A stretch of 64,000 bases of DNA from Pratylenchus scribneri (lineage: Eukaryota > Nematoda > Chromadorea > Rhabditida > Pratylenchidae), in contig JAQSEB010000055.1 in the NCBI GenBank assembly GCA_030063045.1, forward strand, positions 434,001 to 498,000, in the 5' to 3' direction. Positions 57,163 through 64,000 of the stretch are shown here, in pieces. Numbering within the stretch: position 1 is the stretch's first letter; every line of letters begins with the position of its first letter. Made by a program: the position numbers and the translations under genes. Below the pieces are notes generated by a model, which ran no database searches, had not been told where the DNA came from, and worked only from the letters and a program-made list of their open reading frames with translations.

Positions 57163-58136
57163 TTTTAACAAAAAATATTTTTTATTGCATTTTTCTAAAT
57201 TAATTGATTAATATTATGTTTATATTTTGGTTAAATACAGTTTGTGGTAGATTCTAGTTTGGCACTGTATAATTTTGGAAGGATTGTGCGCTTGAACCCC
57301 TCTAAGGCAACATTTTTAGGATTTTTTTAATTAAAAAAAGAGCGTTGGAATCCAGTGAATAGGATTGGGGAAGCGTGGAAAAAATTGGGAATGAGAGGGC
57401 GTTAATTAGAAAGTTCCACTTAATTTTGGATGGAATGGAATCTTAGAAGATCCTCCAAACCCAATTCTCCCCAAAATGTTGTCGAGATCGAGGATGAGAT
57501 ATTATTTATTAATACCAATAAAATGCGGAAAATGGCCAATAAGTTGAAAATCGACAAAGGTGGAATGGTCCAAAGCTAAATGACAATGGAAGAATCAATA
57601 ATAAAAGGGGAAAATGAAAAGAAAATAAATACAGGGGGCCCAATGATTCATTTTAAATGGGAATGCGGAAAAAATGACGGGGTCGAGAACTGAAGATAAT
57701 TTCAAACGGAAGGAGCTGAGAAGGTGAGAATGAAAATGCATGGGTATATTGATTGGGCAAGGAGATTTTGATAATCCATTAATCCCAAATAAGGCAACAC
57801 GGATTCATCACGATTTGTAAAAAAATGGGATGGTCATTTATATAATTTGGGTCACCTTTTTGTGTTAAACAGTCACCCCTTTATGGGTCATCACAGGATT
57901 AGGGTTAGAGTCAATTCCGGGGTTACGGTATGACCAAATCTTCTCATGCCTACCGTAAAACCTATCCCTAACACCCATAATGCGGAACCTTCCCTTTTCT
58001 TTCACCTTCTCTCTTTTGAGGAAAAAAAGAGATCTAAACTACATAATACCTTCAGGATTACGATATTACGATACAATGAGATTATTGATTTTTGTAAAAA
58101 TATGATAAAAATTCGAAAAAAAACATTTATTTTTGG
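57163..58136. other. 5' flank of the M16 gene, no gene seen
   Basis: On the minus strand AATTTAG about 30 bases before the ATG is a possible trans-splice acceptor. 57840-58060 holds a degenerate GGTACTT-family-like stretch (CACCCCTTTATGGGTCATCA, CCTATCCCTAACACCCATAA, ACCTTCCCTTTTC), ends unresolved. The rest is AT-rich with no supported gene. Confidence 0.5.
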
Positions 58137-58932
58137 GTAAAATATGATCATAGGTCCCAGATTCGAAATCAATCAAATGATATACCAATCGACACGTCTT
58201 GACGAGCTGAGTTCAAAAAAGCAAAAATTTTTGTTAGGCAACGACTTTTGGCCTAGATATGGCCATTAAAATCCATTTTCCCATAAAAGTGCTTGGTCCC
58301 CCCTATGGGTCGAAAATTTTTGACATTTTTCTTGATCATATTATAGCTCAATCGACGCGGCTTGATGAGCAGAATTCGAATCTGTGGTTGTTTTCGCTTA
58401 AAACACAAAACTAAGAAAGTTATGGCCATTTTAATCTCGCTGGAATGTGTTGGAACTGCGGAGATAATGTAAGAAGGGACTCCGGAGTGGCGTAGCCGTA
58501 GCGACGACCCGGACCGCGGAGCGGTCCGGCGGCGAGCTTAGCGAGCGTTAGCGAGCTAAATGAGCCGTGAGGAGCGAAGGCGGAGCACACGTAGGAGTCC
58601 CTTCTGAAATGCCCACCGGAGCAGTTCCAATCCGTATTTCTTTGCGCAACGGTAACTTTTTTTATTTTTGATTTTTATGCGAAACCGATAGCAGATTCGT
58701 GTTCGGCTCATCGAGACGCGTCGATTGATATATAATATGCCGATACAAAAATTTTTAACTTTTTCGACCCAAAGGGGGGACCCTTCACTTTTATGAATTT
58801 TTAATGGCTATAACTTGGCCAAAGGTGGTTGCCCAACAAAAATTTTTGCTTTTTTGAACTCAGCTCGTCGAGACGCGTCGATTGGTATATCATTTGATTG
58901 ATTTCGAGTCTGGTACCTATGAACATATTTTT
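58137..58932. mobile_element. ~800-base foldback element with GC-rich hairpin core
   Basis: Arms AAAATATGATCATAGGT and CCTATGAACATATTTT mark the ends. They continue inward through CGAAATCAATCAAATGATAT, ACCAATCGACACGTCTTGAC and GAGCTGAGTTCAAAAAAGC, with matching complements at 58830-58915. Segments like the GGTACTT-family interior (GGTCCCCCCTATGGGTC, GGGGGGACCCTTCACTTTT) lie inside. The centre holds the GC hairpin at 58449-58632. Confidence 0.75.
58449..58632. repeat. GC-rich hairpin element nested in a foldback
   Basis: TTGGAACTGC with AGAAGGGACTCC (58472-58483) pairs with GGAGTCCCTTCT (58594-58605) and GCAGTTCCAA. At its centre CCGGACCGC-GGA-GCGGTCCGG (58509-58529) is a perfect 9-bp stem with a three-base loop. 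The interior (GGCGAGCTTAGCGAGCGTTA) resembles the GCTCGC vocabulary of the swsn-1 intron array. Confidence 0.75.
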
Positions 58933-60646
58933 CCATTTTTTGATTGGTTAGGAAATTTGCAATGGGAAAAATAATTATCTTTATATGGCATTTATGGGAA
59001 AGTAAAATTTTGCTTGATGAGGATTTGAAATAAAAATTTGAAGGGGAATTAAATTAAAGAGACAATGATTTTTGCCTTTGGATATTTGATGGCTGATGGC
59101 TACTTGTACTTTTAGCTTCCGTAATTTGGTTAGAGCAATAATAACCAAGAATTCACAAAAAATATTTTTTTGTGCTCATTTTTTTCATTTGACTTGGAAT
59201 TTTATCGACCATTATTTAATTTCAATTTGTATATTTAATTATTTGCTTGGCCTCTGTTTTAATTTATTTTCCTTGCTGGGCTATTTTTGGACAAATTTGA
59301 CCACTTTTTGGGGGCAACCATTATTATTAATTAATTAATTACCGATGGTCCCCAGTCCCCACCGTCCCATGTCCCATTCACTTCACTCAGTTGGCCTAGT
59401 GGCTATTTGAACAATTGTCGGGGCGGTCGTCGCGGTGGTCGCCCCAATTTTGATGAGGCGCAAATTAGGAAGTATATGTGAGAGATGCAGAGAAAAAAGA
59501 GTATATGTCATTGCGCTGGCTTTTATTGATTTGTTGACGGGGGATGACAATGTGTTAGTAATTATTGTGCACCCAACGCACATATTTAGCTTTAGCGTGT
59601 CGTGTACCTAATCCCCAAGCCAATAATAATATGCATCCTATGGTCTCTGATGGCTTGGGAAAATTTTTTTGAATTTTTGCATGATATATATAATTTTTTT
59701 AAATTTTGTAATATATTTTAGCAAAATTTAATTTTTTAATAGGGCATTTCCATGTTTGTGATCATTGTTCCGCACCGCAAATTTTTGCAAAATCTTATCA
59801 TTTATCACTTTTTAAACCATTTTTCCGATAAGAATTATGACTATTTTAAGTTTAATCGAATTTAAGATGCACTATTATTGTTACGTGGCCGACCTATTCA
59901 TCTAATATATCGCGTTTTTCATATTTTATTTTTTTTTGAAAGCCATACCCAAAACCCCAAAAACTAAAAGATTTTTTAAAATTTAATTAATGTAAAATTT
60001 AATAAAATTTTAAACTCTCTTGAATGGGCATTTAAACATGCTAAAGAGATAAATATCGTATCAAAAAAGAAGAATTGACATTAAAAAAACCAATGCAACG
60101 TGTTTCGTTAAAAATATTATTATTTGACATTTAATCCAACTGGTTTTTGAATATTTTAATTTTAGGAATTAAACAAAAATTGCTTTCGAATTCAGCTCAT
60201 TGCGGAAAACCCTTAAAACAGGTTTCAAAACTTAAATTTTTAGAATGTTAAACATGTGAAAATATGTTTCGGTTGAAATGTTTTAAACGGCGCCTTAGGC
60301 CATTTCAATTACTGTCTTTCCTATTAACCAACGCCCTTTTCCAATTAACCATGGATTTTATTTTCATTTGTTGCATAAAATGGCACCCATATCCCATAAA
60401 AATTTTATAGTTAGCCATCATTCCCCCATTCCAAACATTCTTAAAACGGCAACAATTGAAAGAGGCCAGTCCATTTTTATAAAGAAACGCGCAAACACAG
60501 CATTTGCCAATATTTTTTAGTAAAAATTATAAATAAAACATTTTTCAAAATAAAGGTAAATCAATCAACAAATCTAATTGAAACTTTTCTGGCGTAAACG
60601 ACAAAGTTTGACCACAATAAAATTTTCATCACTGCAGCTATTAAAT
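58933..60646. other. Intergenic stretch, no gene seen
   Basis: This is AT-rich DNA with short open frames on both strands (for example 59096-59338, hydrophobic and Phe-rich) that show no family features. Nothing else is called. Confidence 0.5.
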
Positions 60647-60955
60647 ATGGCGTCTAATTCTGTTGGAGTTGTTGAGGTGGAGAGGAAAGCAATGGTTTTA
60701 GAATTCATCGAAGACGGCATAAATGTTTGGATCTTCGAAACTGATTTGGAACAGAAAATTCAAACTTGGCCCCTCGGGAATTACAAATTCGACTTTGATT
60801 TGGCCACAATCGGAGTTGGGCATATTCTTCGTATAAATGAGCAGCGTCGACAAGTGTTAGCCATGGAAGGAATTGGCGCTTTGCATATTCAGCCTCATCA
60901 GCCATCAGCTGACAACAGTGCTTCCCGGGAGAGAATTGAGGTTTTAAGGATTTAG
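60647..60955 (+). CDS. Unrecognised protein, probable first exon
   Basis: The ATG-started frame MASNSVGVVEVERKAMVLEF... reads 102 codons to TAG. The composition is protein-like (FIEDGINVWIFETDLE, DFDLATIGVGHILRINEQ, then a Gln/Ser-rich end), unlike the low-complexity frames around it. GAATTGAG|GTTTTAAG near the end could be a donor in phase 0; the next supported exon, 63284-63444, is also phase 0, so the two may belong to one gene with a 2.3 kb intron. There is no signal peptide or membrane segment. I do not recognise the family. Confidence 0.5.
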   Translation: MASNSVGVVEVERKAMVLEFIEDGINVWIFETDLEQKIQTWPLGNYKFDFDLATIGVGHILRINEQRRQVLAMEGIGALHIQPHQPSADNSASRERIEVLRI

Positions 60956-61560
60956 TTATTTTTAAAAAAAATTTTACCGAAAAATTATGGGAATTTTGTA
61001 CCTCAAATCGCGAAGACATTAATCTTCCTAAAATTTATGAACCTGATATATAAAACCAGGCCAATACCCAGGAATTGAGAGAGGTCAATACCAATACCCG
61101 GGGAACTGACTGAGAGGATCAATTTTGGAGAAAGCATCCAAAATAAAGAGATAGACAAAATGCAATACATTTTAATATAATATATTTAATAAATAAGCTG
61201 TTTATGCTATACTTCTGATATAGTGATATAGACTCACATTGTTGAGAGTCATACTAAAAATTTCGGTCACTCAGCTGACAACAGTGGTTCCCGGCATAGA
61301 ATTGAGGTTTTGAAGATTTCTGTTAAAAATTTTTAGCCTTAAAATTGTGGGAATTTTGTCCTAATTTTGTCTTCAACAATAACCTTAACCCGAAAATTAT
61401 GAACCTGATATATAAAATCAGGCCAATACTAAGGAATTTAGAGAATCAGAGTAAATAAAATTTTGGAGAAAGCATCCAAAATAAAGATAAACAAAAGGCT
61501 GTGCATTATAATATAATATATTTAATAAATAAGCTGTTTATGCTATGTATATGACATAAG
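60899..61560. repeat. Tandem duplication of a ~315-base segment
   Basis: The segment 60899-61215 (CATCAGCTGACAACAGTGCT, GAATTGAGGTTTT, GAACCTGATATATAAAA, GAGAAAGCATCCAAAATAAA, AATAAATAAGCTGTTTATGC) recurs at 61268-61560 with substitutions and small gaps. It includes the end of the 60647 frame and its possible donor site. Confidence 0.75.
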
Positions 61561-61875
61561 CTGGTTAGTGGTGTTCATCTTGCAAGTCATACTGAAAATT
61601 TCAGAAACTAGATATTTCTGGAAATGGATAGATCCTGGATTTATGTAATTTTGGAAATCTCGGCTTCTAGTGTTCATACAGACACGTGAATTGTTTCATT
61701 CGACTAACATCGGCATGGTCGAGTAAATAAAGCTCATATTTCAGATTGGTTTAAGTTTTTTTGAAAAAATGAACCATTGTTTAAACTCCTAATAGATTTT
61801 GATTCCGAATGGGCTCATATATAACATTGTCTACTATTACTATACGAAAGCTAGGAGTTGAGATTCCCAAAATTA

Positions 61876-62262
61876 GGGAGCATCCCTACTGGGCGCAGGC
61901 CAATTGGGCGCAAGACTTTATTATGCGAAAAGCACTAAAAGATTTTCATGAATTTAATATTAGATTAAAGAGTTCGATCAACTCTATAAAATAATGCAAA
62001 TTTCAGATGAATCGGTTTAAAATTCAAAAGAGTTATGACCAAAAATGTCGTAAAAATGATGAAAAATGGTGTCAGACTTATTCTCTAAGCTATTTCCGGT
62101 AAAACTAAAACAATCTTTTAAATTATATACCATTCAATAGCTAAGACTTATTAGCGCTTTAATATGACATCAAATTTATTGGAAAAGGTTCAATACTTCA
62201 AAAGTTATAATACGCCAAACTTTCTCGTGCCCAGTTGGCCTGCGCCCAGTAGGGTTGTACCC
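61876..62262. mobile_element. MITE with 9-bp target duplication (Mutator-like)
   Basis: The left end GGGAGCATCCCTACTGGGCG continues CAGGCCAATTGGGC; the right end is its reverse complement with four differences over 34 bases. CCAAAATTA flanks it at 61867-61875 and 62263-62271. At 387 bases it is non-coding; the open frames at 61809-61994 and 62164-62367 run through its ends. Confidence 0.82.
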
Positions 62263-62737
62263 CCAAAATTAACATCTAGCCTAACATCTAGCCATTTCGG
62301 GAATTGTCTCATTTCGGAATTTATTGATATAACCAAAAATTACAATACCCTAAAAGCAACAAGTTAATGATTCTTAAGTAATTACATGAATAAATTCAAG
62401 ACGGGCCCGGGCTCACATCCGAAATTCAGCTCGTATTAATATTAAAATATTCGTAATTATGTTAATTGGAGATTCTACTTAAATATAAGCAACAGATTTT
62501 GGACGATGCCCCTTGGAATAAGCTCTGTTCCATGAGATTCCTTCCCATATTTGGTTGACGGAAGAATTTCGTTATATAGGACAAAGCATATGCGGTCAAA
62601 TTAGTTATGGATAAAATAAAGTGTATAGATTATATGGGTGGCTATTTATAGGCCTAGAGAATTGTGAAGGAATAACCAATTTCTGTACTTCTATAACTAT
62701 TTGTCAAATCAGAGAAATCTCCTTTCAGACAATTGGC

Positions 62738-62974
62738 GACATATTTGGTTTAGGCCCCCTTTTTGGTCAAGATGGAATAAGTAAACAGAAAAGAGCCATG
62801 GATTATTAGGATTAAGCTCATACAGTACAGAGTCATTTAGGGGTAGGATATTATCCTCTTCTAATAAACCTATCCCTCACTCCACCATAAGAAGGAGGGC
62901 CATTCACTTTTTCCTATAGGACCAAAGAAAAACCCAAACCGAATAAGTAGGGACAATTGCAATTGCTTATAAAC
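62738..62974. mobile_element. Degenerate GGTACTT-family MITE
   Basis: The right end AACCCAAACCGAATAAGTAG, read in reverse, matches the family pattern TACTTATT-GGTTTGGG, and the left has TTTGGTTTAGGCCCCCTTTT. The internal AAGGAGGGCCATTCACTTTT and CCTATCCCTCACTCCACC are family-like. Ends are decayed and no target duplication was found. Confidence 0.5.
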
Positions 62975-63283
62975 CCATGGTTTTCTCGTTTCTCGAGTCT
63001 CAACTCTCAATTGGGCTTATTTGTGCATATGAGTTTGTGAAGAGTAATTTTGAACGATGGCTTTTTTAAAAATTAAGAATAGATTTAAATTTAGATTTTT
63101 TTGATAGAAAGTGGACCCTATCTTCCCTAGAGAATGAATTTTTCAATATTTCTCTCTATAGATTAGGATTGTATTAGTACTTATAGGTGAACTCTTCAAA
63201 TGGCTAAAATTCTCAAATATTTTCGTTTCCATAAAATAATTTAAATAAATTACAACAAAAAATTAACAATTCAAAATTTAAAG

Positions 63284-63582
63284 GTGCCCGTTTATTTTGT
63301 GCCATTGGACTATTCCCTGTATCCGGCTGGTGCAAAGCAGAAAAATTTGGTGAAGGCCTACACGGATAAACTGGAATATGTGCCAATTCTGAATGTGAAC
63401 CAATATCGGAAACACACAATTTATCAAGGAAATGCCATCTATTAGTAAGGGAATTTATTCTGAATAATTAGTTTTTAATATAAAATTTCAGTCTTGAGAA
63501 GAAAAGCAAAGAGAAGAAAGTGGCCAAAATTTATTCAACTGGATGGCATCTTTCCAGCAAAGGCTTATTGGCAAATTCAAAT
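63284..63582 (+). CDS. Internal exons of an unrecognised gene, truncated by the window
   Basis: Exons 63284-63444 and 63492-63582, separated by a 47-base intron (GTAAGG...TTTCAG), join in phase. They read VPVYFVPLDYSLYPAGAKQK..., a Tyr/Lys-rich segment (NQYRKHTIYQGNAIYYLEKK) and ...YSTGWHLSSKGLLANSN, then a GTAAGA donor in phase 0. The downstream exon lies beyond 64000 or in the AT-rich tail, where I see none. The upstream partner may be the 60647 frame. The family is not recognised. Confidence 0.6.
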
Positions 63583-64000
63583 GTAAGATTATAGGATTTA
63601 TTACAAAAATTGGTGAATGGTGGGATAAGCCTAAACTTGTGGCTAGCCCTATTTGACGAGAGCGCTTAAACTCATCAAAGGCTGAAGCAATTTTGATTAT
63701 TTTGTTATCAAATTAAAGAGTAGACTGTTGTCTATCTAAATGATATTAATTTTATTTAAATTTATTCATAATTTTTGTAGTTGGGTCCTTAAATTCTTTA
63801 AAAATGTCATTTAATTAACGAAAATTTCAACGGTTATTTTTGGCACAATTACAACTTTTATTACGATTAAAATGAAATTAATATCAATAAATTGACAATT
63901 TAAAATTGATTAAAATGGCCAAAATTGGTTCGGTTCTAGAGAGTAATTAATTATGTATGCCGACAAGTTAGACATAGACAGGCAACATATTATTGGCTCT
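63583..64000. other. AT-rich intron or flank to window end
   Basis: No further exon, repeat family or signal is seen. It is presumably the start of a long intron of the preceding gene. Confidence 0.4.

Overview
This looks like nuclear DNA of a nematode. It is AT-rich, with spliced genes carrying U-poor short introns (43-50 bases in places) as well as introns of several kilobases, TTTCAG/TTTTAG-type acceptors, a nematode-style seven-transmembrane receptor and a small secreted protein. The base composition, the repeated use of GC-AG introns and the dense foldback elements would suit a plant-parasitic tylenchid such as a root-knot nematode, but I cannot fix the genus from sequence alone.

Layout. 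1-4087 is non-coding: a ~2 kb block present twice, each copy built around a 44-base minisatellite and closed by a GC-rich hairpin. 4088-6594 holds short tandem repeats and foldback elements. 6595-15474 (+) is a paraplegin-type mitochondrial AAA metalloprotease (spg-7), about 20 exons, 5' end not found. 16984-30660 (+) is a SMARCC/SWI3 subunit of SWI/SNF (swsn-1), 16 exons, with a TGA in place of a conserved tryptophan codon in the SANT domain and a 3.7 kb intron full of GC-rich repeats. 31243-34297 (-) is a 7TM receptor-like gene lacking its first helices, head to head with a small secreted cysteine-containing protein at 34667-36761 (+). 37637-57162 (-) is an 18-exon M16 metallopeptidase of about 1000 residues (HxxEH present); two of its introns hold 6.2 kb and 4.1 kb satellite arrays. 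57163-64000 holds foldback elements and the start of a gene I do not recognise (60647 and 63284-63582, +) that runs off the window.

The genes are unrelated housekeeping or accessory genes with no operon-like spacing. The unusual content is the repeat landscape: a family of GGTACTT-ended elements with 8-base target duplications, two copies of a TWA-flanked foldback element each carrying the same nested tRNA-like SINE, higher-order satellites inside introns, and scattered GC-rich perfect hairpins with three-base loops. Long open frames within the arrays come from stop-free repeat units and are not genes.
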